Below are positions 24,238 through 35,097 of a stretch of 64,000 bases of DNA, in pieces. Position 1 is the stretch's first letter. Each line of letters starts with the position of its first letter. The notes under the pieces were generated by a model. It was not told the DNA's origin. It ran no database searches and saw only the letters and a list, made by a program, of their open reading frames with translations. Made by a program: the position numbers and the translations under genes. This DNA is from Purshia tridentata (taxonomy: Eukaryota > Streptophyta > Magnoliopsida > Rosales > Rosaceae). The stretch spans positions 1 through 64,000 of the forward strand of contig QANT01004966.1 of the NCBI GenBank assembly GCA_003254885.1, given 5' to 3'.

Positions 24238-25275
24238 AACTACCCCCCTTAAAAGAATTTCGTCCTCGAAATTCCCAAGGGAAAGTAACAAGAGAAGTGA
24301 CTTTACACAGTCACTAGCAAACAACACAAGCAACAAGCAAGTACAAACGCACAAGGCCAAACTGAAAACTCTTTCAAACTTTTTCCTTTAAAACCGAAAC
24401 CTTTTTCAAAACTGAAATCCCTTTTCAAAACCTTTCTGAAAAAACAAAACTGAGCACAAACACAAACAAGCAAGCAAGCACGTAAGAACTGGAGAACAGG
24501 TAGCAACGAGCTGTCGTGTTCTCCTCGTAACCGAACTCTGAAACCTTCGAGTACGACCCACAAGGTCTTCACTGCCTTTGAGTAGCCTGGCTTGCCACAA
24601 CTTTTGACAATTGCTGGGTCTGCTTTTTCCTGAACTTCTACCACGCTTTCGCTGCACAACTCTAAACAACGTCGAAAACCAACGACAGCTAACAAGGTAA
24701 ACTGGTCAAACGTGACCTAAAACTCAAGAAAAAGCACCAAAACACAAACCCCGAACGTCCGTAAAAACAACAGCCTAGGTCCCACCTAGCTACTTCCTTG
24801 GTAAGTCTTCTACCTCGTCAGCTAACTCACTAGGGTGAAACTGTTCAACCCACTAAGTTCTCTTTTCCCTTAACCAAACTAACTCCGTTTTCACTGAACA
24901 ACTTCACCAACTGTCAAACTTTCCTTACCTAACTTCCAACTCTGTTGAACTTGCTGAGGAGCAGGAGTGACGATGGCAGTGCGAGGGACACATCTGAAAA
25001 TTTCTCAAACCCTTTCATGGCTCACACCAAAACATTTTTCTGAGAATACTTTGGAAATTCAAATCTTTTCTCAAACTGGTTTTACTGAAACCGAGTTTTT
25101 CCAAACTTTCTTTCTTTCCTCAGTAACATCACCTTTCCAGCTCCGGGCGGTGTGGGATCGCTCACTTCACCTCACCTGGTAGCTTGCTGCTGCCCCGCAG
25201 CCGCCCACATCAGGGTCTTGGTCCCTGGGTCTTGCAATCCCCACACTTCCAGCCGGTCTAGCTCTGATACCAAAT
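24238..25275 (-). other. Internal region of the non-autonomous LTR element
   Basis: 1038 bp between the LTRs. Purine tract 24241-24252 (AAGGGGGGTAG on the minus strand) next to the 3' LTR; primer site at the other end. ORFs in it are short, Ser/Lys/Phe-rich and unrecognised; no retroviral domain is present. Confidence 0.7.
25261..25272 (-). promoter_or_regulatory. tRNA-Met primer binding site
   Basis: The minus strand reads TGGTATCAGAGC three bases inside the LTR end. This is the standard initiator-tRNA-Met complement of plant LTR retrotransposons and it sets the element's direction. Confidence 0.9.
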
Positions 25276-27514
25276 TGACACGCCCCAACCCTCGGGCACG
25301 TGAACACCAACTGAAACCGAAAACTGTTCCTGTTTCCTGAAGCTGTGGGCCCTTCCTTTGAAACTGTGAGCCACGGATATAAAATAATTTCCTTAAAACA
25401 ACTGGAAGTTACAAAAACACATTTATAAAAACAAGCTGTAAACCTTTTACATAAAAAGATTTTAAGCTGTAAAATAACTTTTTGAAACACTGCTGCTGGT
25501 CCCACTGCCTCGTCTTCTCTCCACTGCCTCCTCAGCTTGCTCAACCTGCAAAACTGAACCCTGCACCCAACCACAGGTGCACCGGGTTTACAAACAAACC
25601 CGGTAAGCTCACTAGAGCTCGTATGAGTGAAATCTAACTGAAAACCTCAAATTAATAATTCAGTAAAATAATCAATTCACAATCCATCTTAATGCCTCAA
25701 GCACAGTCAAACCACAAACTAGAAATCATAAACCATAACCTGATCACCAAATCCTCTAAACCGATCAAATCCTTTGTGATCCTTAATCTCTAAATATCCT
25801 CAATTGAACCTCTAACTGAAAAATCACCTCGAACAATCCACCAGATCCTTACTTGGGATCCAACTAGATCCTTCCATAACTTAGAATCCTCAATCAACCT
25901 TTAGAATCCATTAAATCCTCACTTAAAACCACTGATACTCCGATCTCTTCCTAAATCCCTAAATCCCTAAATCCTCGAGATCCCCAATCCTAGTTCCGTA
26001 ACCTCTTAACTAGCAAACAACAATCAGTCAAACAAGCACAACAATCAAACAAGCAACTGAACTGGAAATTAGTTGAACTTAGGTTCACTCACTATGACTG
26101 CGTGAAAAGACCGAACTGCCCTTCGTGTCCTTCGTGGCTCCTTTGCTCGGATTCTAAAATCCGGCAGCATAACGGCATCGGGGATACAAATTCTCAAGCC
26201 GAGCGTACCTACTAAGACCAATCAACCAACCAACACAAGCAAGTTTCACAACCAAGTAAGTAACTGAACTGGAAATTAGTTGAACTTAGGTTTACTCACA
26301 GTGACCACGCGAAAAGACCGAATTGCCCTTCGTGTCCTTCGTGGTTCCTTTGCTCGGATTCTAAAATCCGGCAGCATAACGGCATCGGGGATACAAATTC
26401 CCAAGCCGAGCGTACCTGTTAAGACCAGACAACCAAGCAACAACAACAAAGTTCACAACCAAGCCAAAAAATCACAGAAACGGGCGGGAACCACCACGCA
26501 CGGTGGCTGCCCGACCTTCGGAAAACACACGGAAGGTCAAGGAGCTCACCCAAACTCACCAGTAGGTTCGGGTGGTTGGCCCGAGGCCAAAAACCAAGGA
26601 ACGGTCGCTGGAACCGTCACACGCAGCGGGTCCCACGACGGTCAACAGGTAGTCAACGGCAGTCAACTGCCAAAAACGAAAGTCACGTTTAGCTGAAACA
26701 AATTACACAGGCACGTAGAGGAGATCGATGTAAATTACACAGGCACGTAGAGGAGATCGAAGGGATCGATTTTCGAACCTGGGTCGACGGCCAAAAGTGG
26801 CCGGAAAAGGAAGAAAACTGGCCGGAAAGCCGGCGGCACACCCACACTCGATCCGCCGTCCACGGCGGTCCCACAGGTCAATCGAACCCACCAACACGCT
26901 GGGCTCGACGAGAGGAAGAGATTTGGGCGGTCACTGAGCCTCGTCGTCGCTGGAAACGCCGAGATCGCCGACGGTGACGTTGACTGCACACTCTCGGATT
27001 TCGCGTTCTGGGCTGTTCCACGTGAAACCGCCACCACCGAAGGGAAGAGGGAGAGCCGGCGAGCACGGGAAGGTAAAGACCACGCCGGCCCGCCGCCGGA
27101 CGCGCCCCCACGCGCCGGCGAAAGGCGTGGCAGGGCTGAGTGTCGCGCGAGAGAGAGAGAATTTTCGGGAGAGAGGAGAGAGAAATCTGGGGTATTCCTG
27201 GGTCTCTGTGCTTTTTAAAATCACCTTTTTCAAAATTACCAACTTGTCCTTCCCTTCACACGTCTGTAACTTTCAAACCGTAGCTCCGTTCGACGCGTGC
27301 TACGTGTCTACGAACTCATGAGGACGAGACCTTTCCAACGAACCCAACGTCAACGCGAAAAGTCCTCCCGAACAAAAAGTCAACTTTTTTCCCCAAGTTT
27401 AAAAGTCAAACTTTAACTTTGAAAAACACCCAAAACGTTTTACCTTTCTAGAAAAATCCCAAAAATCTTTAAAAAGCCGTTTCAAAACCTCTTTGAAAAG
27501 TACGGGGTGTTACA
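25276..27514 (-). repeat. 5' LTR of the non-autonomous element (right copy)
   Basis: 2239 bp, minus-strand start TGTAACACCCCGTAC at 27514. Longer than its partner through a tandem duplication of about 207 bp (26051-26460) and a 32-bp one near 26701-26760. Has one copy of the shared LTR module at about 27265-27330. Confidence 0.85.
26051..26460. repeat. Tandem duplication of about 207 bp in the right LTR
   Basis: The block starting AACTGAACTGGAAATTAG near 26055 recurs near 26262, through GCAGCATAACGGCATCGGGG in both copies. The left LTR has one copy. A second, 32-bp tandem repeat (ATTACACAGGCACGTAGAGG) lies at 26701-26760. Confidence 0.8.
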
Positions 27515-28246
27515 ACTTATTAGGATTTTAATGCTTTCTTTTTCTTTTGAAGTAATTTGTAGATCATTCTTGAGGAGATCCCATGGTTATCCTCAAGGGT
27601 TTAGTGTTCAAAAAATTTGGTTTTTCTTCAGATTTCTTAGTTTTAATGTTAGTGTGATCTCTAATTTGCATATTGTTAGTTTAGCTTTATTTTTTGCACA
27701 TAATTAGGTTTATTGCTTTACTTATTTTTCACAAAATCTAGGTTTATTGCTTTTTTAGGAGTAGGGTAATTTAGATTATGCACTTTTATTGTTCACACTT
27801 GCATTAATTCTATTAGTTTTTTAGGATTACTTTCGTTTTGATTGCACTTTACTTTATCACCCCTTTTAATTCTCGCAATTAGCTAGTTTTCAATTTCACT
27901 TTTGTTTGTTTTACTTTTATTTTCATTAATTTCTCACCCATCATCCATACATCCATAGTCACCCACCAAATCACTTATATCTCATCACACCCTCCCAAAT
28001 TTCTTGCACCATCAAGGCAGTGAGAACCCTAGTCATTGAGATTTGTTCCTTTCTCAGTTCACGGTCGTTTGACCAGAAATCAGATTTATGCGCATATCAT
28101 CATATTGTACACTTGGCCTACGGTAGCGTACTAACACGCCCACCGCACACAAGAAGGACGCAGTTTCCTTAATATGCGGCCTAGTCGACACATGGCCATT
28201 GAGATTTTGAGCCAAACATTTTTGGCACACCCGGTAGGACCACAAT
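27515..28246 (+). mobile_element. LTR 3' part with TGGCACACCCGGTAGGAC primer-region motif
   Basis: Bases 27930-28230 match 57840-58130 in order and direction (both with CATCCATA, CACTTA, GGCAGTGAGAAC, then AGATTTAYGCGC). This copy ends TTTTTGGCACACCCGGTAG, the junction style of Ty3/gypsy LTRs with a TGGC-type primer site. The bases 27515-27900 are T-rich and may be the upstream LTR part. Fossil, incomplete. Confidence 0.55.
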
Positions 28247-28552
28247 ATGTTTAATCAATATGGAGGGCAATATTCTTATGGGCAGTTATATTCTAATGGC
28301 TCCAATATTAACCAATATAGTTATAAAGACCATTATGGCTACAACCAAATGACCAAGGGTCGATCCAACCAAATGGTCAATATTAGCCAATTTCATTATA
28401 AAGACCATTATGGCTACAACCAAACGGTTCGATCCAACCAAATGGTCAATATTAGCCAATATCGTTATAAAGACCATTATGGCTACAACCAAACGGCTAA
28501 CGGTCAATACAACCAAACGACTGATGTTCGCCATTATGGTTATAAAGACTAG
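28247..28552 (+). CDS. Tyr/Asn/Gln-rich tandem-repeat ORF, 101 aa
   Basis: Starts MFNQYGGQYSYGQLY directly after the LTR/primer junction. YKDHYGYNQ repeats at codon-multiple spacing (DNA repeats start at 28321, 28396, 28465 and 28540; steps of 75, 69, 75 bp). The composition resembles a low-complexity, prion-like domain. After the stop, similar His/Tyr/Asn-rich coding style continues in other frames to about 28860. It may be the first ORF of the LTR element, or a captured host fragment. No domain is recognised. Confidence 0.4.
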   Translation: MFNQYGGQYSYGQLYSNGSNINQYSYKDHYGYNQMTKGRSNQMVNISQFHYKDHYGYNQTVRSNQMVNISQYRYKDHYGYNQTANGQYNQTTDVRHYGYKD

Positions 28553-29619
28553 TATGGGCCGGTATGGCTAAAACCAAACGACCAAAGGTCAATACAATTA
28601 TATTGAATTCCACAGCCAATGTAACTCGAGCGAATCAATCTATGGCACTAGAATATGTGGCAATTATAGCCATGAAGGACATGGCCATGAAATCTCATTT
28701 GGTTACAAAGAGTGAACTTATGATCGGAATGACCAATTACATGGCTATAGTAATCAATATGAGCAAAAAGTCAAGGCCAACCTTCTTTTCTCACTGCATG
28801 TTGACCCTGTAAATATACAAATTCAGCTTTTACATCCTTATTTTACAGTTGGATGAAATCAGCTCAAGGAATCAACTTCGACATTCCTGGGAAGGTGGTG
28901 ACCAGAGTATGCAATATGAAACCCAGCACACTCAATCCCAGGGGTTCTTCCGGCCTTTAGAGTGCAATCCCACCTTGAAAATAGGGTAATAAGGATTTAA
29001 TTAATTAATTAACTTCATCAACTGTGTTATGTAACCAAAATTTAATTAATTAATAGTTCTGCTTCATGTGCTTTATAATTAATTCCTTGGATTTACAGGT
29101 ACAATATGGGGTCAGATCAGCAGATGACTGCCACAACACATGCCTAACAAGTGAATGGTTTCATCCCTGGATGGATGCTTTGAGATGAAGATGAGGGCCT
29201 AAGGATGGATCAGTCATAAAAGCGTACTAAGTACGTGCTTTTGCTGGCAAATTGAAATTAATATGCATGTAACTTGCTTTTTACATAAAATCAGCAATGA
29301 CTGAATTTCAGAGGACCTTGTTACAAATGGCTAGCTTTTAAGAAATTTACAGTGCTGAAGCTTCTTAATTTCTTGCTCTAAGACTGGTTGTATACTATTT
29401 TTCTCAAACAAGATTTCATCTGATATAATAGTTCTTCTCTTTTTGATCATTTATATCTTCAAGCTGCAAACTTATAAAACCAAAAACAAGAAGGAAAAGA
29501 GACAAAGCTGCACCCTTATAACCATCATGTAAATGATCAAAGAACTCCATTTCATTTGGTCTGAATTAGTATTATTATGTAAGTACTTGGTCGCAGGCCT
29601 TGAAAGCTGAAGGTGCAAA
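28553..29619. other. Non-coding, possible decayed downstream part of the repeat ORF
   Basis: Weak coding style to about 28990, then AT-rich DNA with repeated TTAATTAATTAA near 28997 and 29042. Nothing else supported. Confidence 0.3.
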
Positions 29620-29883
29620 ACATACCTACACCCGTTATATTCAATGGGTGTCTAATATTTACAGTTATATGCAAATTTAGAAAATTAAGAACTCTGACTT
29701 TTTCAATTTTGGCAATTGAGGACTTTTCTATCAATTTGCACATTTTTCATCCAAATTTAGAGAGAAATGAAGGAGGGGAAAATGATGCATGAGAAAAAAA
29801 AAGGGTAAGGTCTAAATGAAAAGAACCATTTTGCCCTAATATGAAGGAGGGGAAAATGATGCATGAGAAAAAAAAGGGTAAGG
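29620..29883. repeat. Fragment of the long-armed MITE family, cut by an LTR
   Basis: AAAATTAAGAACTCTGACTT with the following bases resembles one arm of the MITE at 48221-48628, including the purine-rich inner part. GAAGGAGGGGAAAATGATGC occurs twice (29768 and 29842), a short tandem duplication. The large LTR starts at 29884. Confidence 0.5.
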
Positions 29884-29980
29884 TGTAACGACCCGTACCT
29901 TTTAAGTGCATTATAATAGGGCCCAACGTTGACTTTTGGATATAGCAAGATTTTAGCTTCGACCTTAGGTCCGTTAGGAA

Positions 29981-30190
29981 GGTCTTGAGCTCACGAGTTC
30001 ATTGACACGCGGCATGGGTGATTTAAAGTTACGGTTAAAAAGTTATGAACGTGATAAAGGAGCTCAAGGTTGACTTTTTAAATTATTTGAAGCTTAGAGT
30101 TGACTTTGACATGGTTGTATAGAGCTCGACTCCACGAGTTCGTAGACACGTAGCATGCGTCGTTTGGAGCTACGGTTTGAGAAATACGGG
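29981..30190 (+). promoter_or_regulatory. Two tandem copies of the shared LTR module
   Basis: Copy 1 (29981-30050) and copy 2 (30121-30190) share CACGAGTTC, GACACG, GCATG and a TACGGTT core. Their spacing of about 140 bp suggests a duplication inside this LTR family. The same module occurs singly in the other LTR types in the window. Confidence 0.6.
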
Positions 30191-30240
30191 GGTTCAAAGT
30201 GAGGGGCAAACTTGTAATTTCGTTGAAATGGGTTTAAAAA

Positions 30241-30258
30241 TTCCAGAAGTTTCTGGAA
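30241..30258 (+). promoter_or_regulatory. Four-unit heat-shock element in LTR
   Basis: TTCcaGAAgtTTCtgGAA: four perfect alternating units at the exact 5-base spacing of plant heat-shock-factor sites. It lies between a TTTAAAAA box and the CT-rich leader. The sister LTR keeps it intact at 35080-35097. Confidence 0.7.
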
Positions 30259-32854
30259 TCTCCTTTTCCCCCTTTTATTTCTCTCTCCTCTCCCCTCTCT
30301 CCCGCTCACTCCTCTTCTCTCTCTCGAGTGTTCTCTCACCTTCACTACTCTGTTCCTCTTTGTGAGTGAAATACGACCTATTTCTCAGCCCCAAATGAGA
30401 AAACTCAAAACTAGAGAAATGTTCCTTTATGTGTCTAGTTTCTACCCTCCAAAAAACAGATTGATTCGTTGAGTATTGAAACTTGTAGAGGCTTCGCACT
30501 GTTGCTGACTCAAGCAGGTCCGCTGATTTTCCTCCCTTGGTTTCGGCCTCCTCTGAGCTCCAATCTTCAAAGTTTTTAGTGGGTTTTTCTCCACTAGGTA
30601 TGGGCTTTCTTTTCCCTCTAATTTGGTTGTTTAATTTCGAGTATTTTGTAGGATTAAAACCTTGGGAATTTTGAGACCCGTTTCGGGTTAGCCTTGTTTG
30701 GGTAAAATTGATGGATGTTTTGCGTAATTGTGAGGTTAAGGATGGATTTGGGTGGATTTGGGACTTAATTGGTTGTTTGATTCGCGAATTTTAAGAGAAA
30801 TTGAAAGTTGGAAATTTGGGGGTTTATGCCCAATTCGGGTTACCCCAATTTCTGAACTTGGAGGTTGTTTTAAATTGAGTTTTGGTTAATTTCCAGCCCT
30901 TAGGAACCTTAATTGTGATCTAGATGAGTCAATTTGGGGAGAAATTATAATTTTGAGTTAGAACCCACTACTTTGGGCGACAAGAATAGAAATTCTGGAT
31001 ATCTAACTATCAATGTCGTATGGTAACGCCGTTTTAGAACTCAAATTATAAGAATAGAAATTCCGGATATCTAACTATCAATATCGTATATTAACGCCGT
31101 TTCAGAACTCAAATGAAGTTAATTAATAGTATAGGTTATTTTAGAAGTGGTTCGGGTAGACAAAACACAAATTTAGTTATCAAACAGACACTTTTTGGGT
31201 GCCGAAATGATTTTAAATAGGCTCGGCTGCGCCTAAGATTTCTGGGTATGGATTAAGGGATGAAGAAGTGGGGTGTTACCGAGTTGGAGCCGAGAAGGAT
31301 TAAAATTGGGTCTATGGTTTAAGTTTAGGAAATTAAGATGTTACACGTACCTTAATTTCTGTTGTTGTACCAAGTCTAAAGTTTATATCTCGTTGTCTTT
31401 GTTTTCTCTAGGAGACACACCCGAGACCGGAGGCGACCCATCCGGAGAGTGAGCGTAGACACTTCAATTGTGAGTGGATACTTTCTCATATAACTATGTT
31501 AGGAATTTATAATTTATGCTTCTCGTTTTGGGATTATTGTGCTAAGTCATAGCCATAAGGGTTGGGAAATAAAGTGAGTTTTGATTAAAATTTATTTGGC
31601 TTGAGTAAAGTTAAGTGATCAAAATAGAATAAATTTTCATGTTGATTTTTGGGCATGATACTATATATGTATATAGGTATACATATGTATATGTCAAAGG
31701 TTTTACGGAAATTATTTGATAGAATTCTTAAAAAGTTTACCGGATTTGAAAATGAACAAGCATATTTAATGTTTGTGAGTTTATGTAAAGTAAAAAGTTG
31801 TTTAAATGTTGGAGTTTCAAATCATAAGGATTTATGAACGCTTGAACCCCTATTTTAAATTCCGTTAAGTACCCACCAGTTTTATGTTAAGGAGGTCTTT
31901 GGGACCCATCACGGCACACACAAAGGCTTTGGGCCGTGTGTCGGGATGTCTCGCCCTTTGGGGGCAGTCGACGTGCACGTACGACATTCTGGCTTCTTGT
32001 ACGACAGCGAAGCGACGGTACAAGGGCCACTGAATCCACTCGTACGACGGCGTTGCGACGGTGCGGGTGGAAGAATAAGTCATTTGGGTGCTTAGATGGA
32101 AAACGCCCCTTTGAAGAATTTTTGTTCTTTACAATTATTTTCTCTTTATGTGACTTCTTAAAAGAATTTATTTCGAAAGGATTTTATTTTCTTACCCTTG
32201 GAATTATTCACGCATTTTTATTTTATCTTTAAATGAATTTTAGACATCTAAAGTGATAGTAATTCTCCTATTGTGTTTTGCCGGAAGTAGACGTTGAAAA
32301 CAATATTTTCATATGGGGGAAAATAAATTAACTTGTGAGTCCAGACGCTAAAAATTTATTATATTATTGGTTAAATGAACCTTTGATTTAGATATCCACT
32401 CACTGAGCTTATCTCATTTGGAAGTTATTCTTTTCGTGTTTTGATGTTTCCCCCAGGTAGAAGCGGCGGCCCGTAGAAAAGTTGCGCGTCGAGGTGGATC
32501 TTCGCTCCCGTAGTTAAGGGTAGAAACCTTTTGCCTGTATAGATATTAGTCATAACGTCTAAAGTCTGTATATACATATGTAAATGAATATAAGATGTGT
32601 GATAGGCCGAAGGCCTAAAATGGTTGCGGTAGGGAAGCTGAACAGTTAGAAGTGTGTTTTAACAGGTTTGAAAATTTGGAAAAGTGACATTTTCAGGGGA
32701 AGTGCTGCCGAATTTTCGGCAGAATATTTACATATACAAGTTTTTTTTTGGAAGGTATATAAAATGTAGGGTAGTGGGCCCTAAGTCTGAGGGATGTGGG
32801 ACCCCACAGGGTGACCTCGAAATGAAATGGAAGGTTTCGGGGTCGGTTCTGTCA

Positions 32855-33515
32855 TAAAGGAACTTCAAGTGCGATAATTCAAAATTTAATGACATTTTCA
32901 AGTAATTTGATCAAACAAGAAAGAATAATGAGATCATCGATGACATAATATGAACCCAATAAAAGTTTAGAGATAAATGTATATCACTCACAAAAATAGA
33001 ATGGCTCAAAACTCACTAGGATCAACTCTCCACTATTTTTCTTTAGATTTTTCAATTCAAATTTCACTCATTAATTTCAAAATGCATTTATTGGCTCAAG
33101 TGAAAATATTTTCTGAGTTTGAAAATGAAGAATGATTCAAACATCTAAATAATATGAAATCTCAAAATAAATATTTCTTTTTGCATGCTAAAATGTTAAA
33201 CAAAACTATCATGTAATTTCTAGATTTAAACATTGAATACCAGAAAATCAATCTCATCATGGTGAAGCACTCAAAAACAAAACTCCATTTTTTTAAAAAA
33301 AATTCATATAAAATTTCAGAACTCTACCCCCAAATTTAAATCAAACATTGTCCTCAATATGTTAAAAGAAGGAAAATGACAATGGTAAGAATTAACATAG
33401 GAAAGAAGGATAGAAAAGATTACATAAACGAAAACTCCTCCATAAATAAGAAATTATCAACAATGATGCATAAAGCAAATGATAGATAATTCCAAATATA
33501 AATAAAGAGAGTTCA
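32855..33515. other. AT-rich intergenic DNA between LTRs
   Basis: No gene, no primer-site motif directly after the LTR end at 32854. It therefore does not look like the inside of a complete retrotransposon. Confidence 0.45.
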
Positions 33516-34719
33516 TGTCACAACCCATCCCTAATATTCCTTGTTGGATCATCATTTAAAGTCATTAGGGTGAATTTACCAATTTGCCCTCACTTAGGGA
33601 AGTTTTGGTTTTCCAAGGGACGTATATTTTTAAAAGGGTGTTTTGGCCCAAATTTTTATATGGATGCATAGAGCTTGACCTCACGAGCGCATAGAAGAAA
33701 CGGCTCGTAATTTGGAGTTACAATTTAGGAGTTATGCACGTTTGAAATTTGGAGGGGAAAATATAAATAGGAAAAATAATTTCATTTTTCAAAAAAAAAA
33801 ATAAATTACACAAAATTACACGTGAACAATGTTTGGGTGATCAGAATCACCGTTGCACTTTCTAGCCACTTGTGGAGGCATGTGCAGCATCTGTTGGACG
33901 TCAGCTTGGTCAGATTTTGTTCATCTCTTCGTCCTCTTTCTATCGATATGCAAATTGTCTCGATCAGTTCACTGTGGATGACGAATCGAGCCCTAAAAGT
34001 TTCAGCTACTGTGATTTTCAAATCCAAATTCCTGCTTCATTCAACCTTGTTTTGGTTTGATTCTAATCTTTTTGAAATCTTCACGTTTCAAGCTTTCCAA
34101 CCATATATGATTTGCAATTTTTCGTGTAGGTCTAAATTTTCAGATCGAGGACAGAAATTTCAGACCGAAATTGGGGTTTTCCGACCACCTCTGGCCACTT
34201 TTTGTACTCGGCTTAGTTGACAAAGTTGTTTCCCTTGTCGAGCCCGTCGATTTGGTATGGTCAATTTTATTTTCTGGATTGGTCACCGAAAAAGTCAACT
34301 TTCCTGTGGCCGTTGCTGCCTCGTGCGGCGGTGTTGGACCAGCCAATGACAAAAATAATTCTTTTCCTTATTTTAAGGCTTTTGGGAACCAATATAGACC
34401 TTACATGTTTGTATAGGACTATCGGGAGTATTTCCGGTAGAGTTTTTTGGGTATTGGTCGTTAATTGGGTTATCGGCGATGCTTATGTTTTGCTCTCTAA
34501 GTTTGTGAGTTGATTTTTATTTTCAATTTTGTCTTTTAAATGTTTTAAGATTTGTTTTGAATTTATTTAAGTATCTATTGAAGTTGTGATTTGATTGGAT
34601 AATTCTTTTATTTGCAAATATTTATCTTATAGTATTTTGAGAATGTATATGTGATATGTTTATGGAGATATTGGTTTATGGTTTTTAAACCACTAGACAG
34701 TACTCATGGGTAAATGACT
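33516..34719 (+). mobile_element. Partial LTR of a third type (TGTCACAACCC start)
   Basis: Opens with TGTCACAACCC, contains one copy of the shared LTR module (33671-33740) and a good TATA box, TATAAATAG, at 33762-33770. No LTR end was found before the next LTR starts at 34720, so it seems cut by that insertion. Fossil, incomplete. ORFs 33822-34220 are incidental. Confidence 0.5.
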
Positions 34720-35079
34720 GGTTATAGGACCCGTACCCTTTAAGTAAATTCTAATAGGGCCCAAAGTTGACTTTTGGTTCTAGTAAGATTTTAGCTTTGA
34801 CCTTGGGTCCGTTAGGAAGGTCTTGAGCTCACGAGTTTGTCAACATGCGGCATGGGTTGTTTAGAGCCACGGGTAGAAAGTTATGAACGTGAAAAGTGAC
34901 CCAAAAGTTGACTTTTTTAAATTACTTGAAATTCAGAGTTGACTTTGACATGGTTACGTGAAGCTCGATTCCACGAGTTCGTAGACACGTAGCATGCGTC
35001 GTTTGGAGTTACGGTTTGAGAAATACGGAGGTTCAAAGTGAGGGGCAAACTTGTAATTATGATGAAATGGCATTTAAAA

Positions 35080-35097
35080 TTCCAGAAATTTCTGGAA
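35080..35097 (+). promoter_or_regulatory. Four-unit heat-shock element in second LTR
   Basis: TTCcaGAAatTTCtgGAA: all four units perfect, only a spacer base differs from the copy at 30241-30258, although flanking sequence has diverged. Confidence 0.7.

Larger units (their letters stand above)
22098..27514 (-). mobile_element. Non-autonomous LTR retrotransposon (LARD/TRIM-like) with both LTRs
   Basis: Two LTRs in the same orientation (22098-24237 and 25276-27514) start, on the minus strand, with TGTAACACCCCG and end in CGTGTCA or CGTGACA. Next to the right LTR is a tRNA-Met primer site (TGGTATCAGAGC, minus strand), and next to the left LTR a purine run, so transcription is on the minus strand. 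The 1038-bp inside carries no gag, protease, reverse transcriptase or integrase; it must have relied on another element. The LTRs look closely alike apart from rearrangements, suggesting a fairly recent insertion. No matching 5-bp target duplication was found (ACCAG against ACTTA). Fossil; structurally whole in its ends. Confidence 0.85.
29884..32854 (+). mobile_element. Large LTR (Ty3/gypsy-type), probably a solo LTR
   Basis: 2971 bp from TGTAACGACCCGTACC to GGTTCTGTCA. Flanks TAAGG (29879-29883) and TAAAG (32855-32859) look like a target duplication differing by one base, which fits a solo LTR left by recombination. Same family as 34720-37620. Inside: two copies of the shared LTR module (29981-30050, 30121-30190), W-box-like TTGACTTT motifs, a four-unit heat-shock element (30241-30258), and a CT-rich leader (30270-30350). 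No coding parts. Fossil. Confidence 0.75.
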
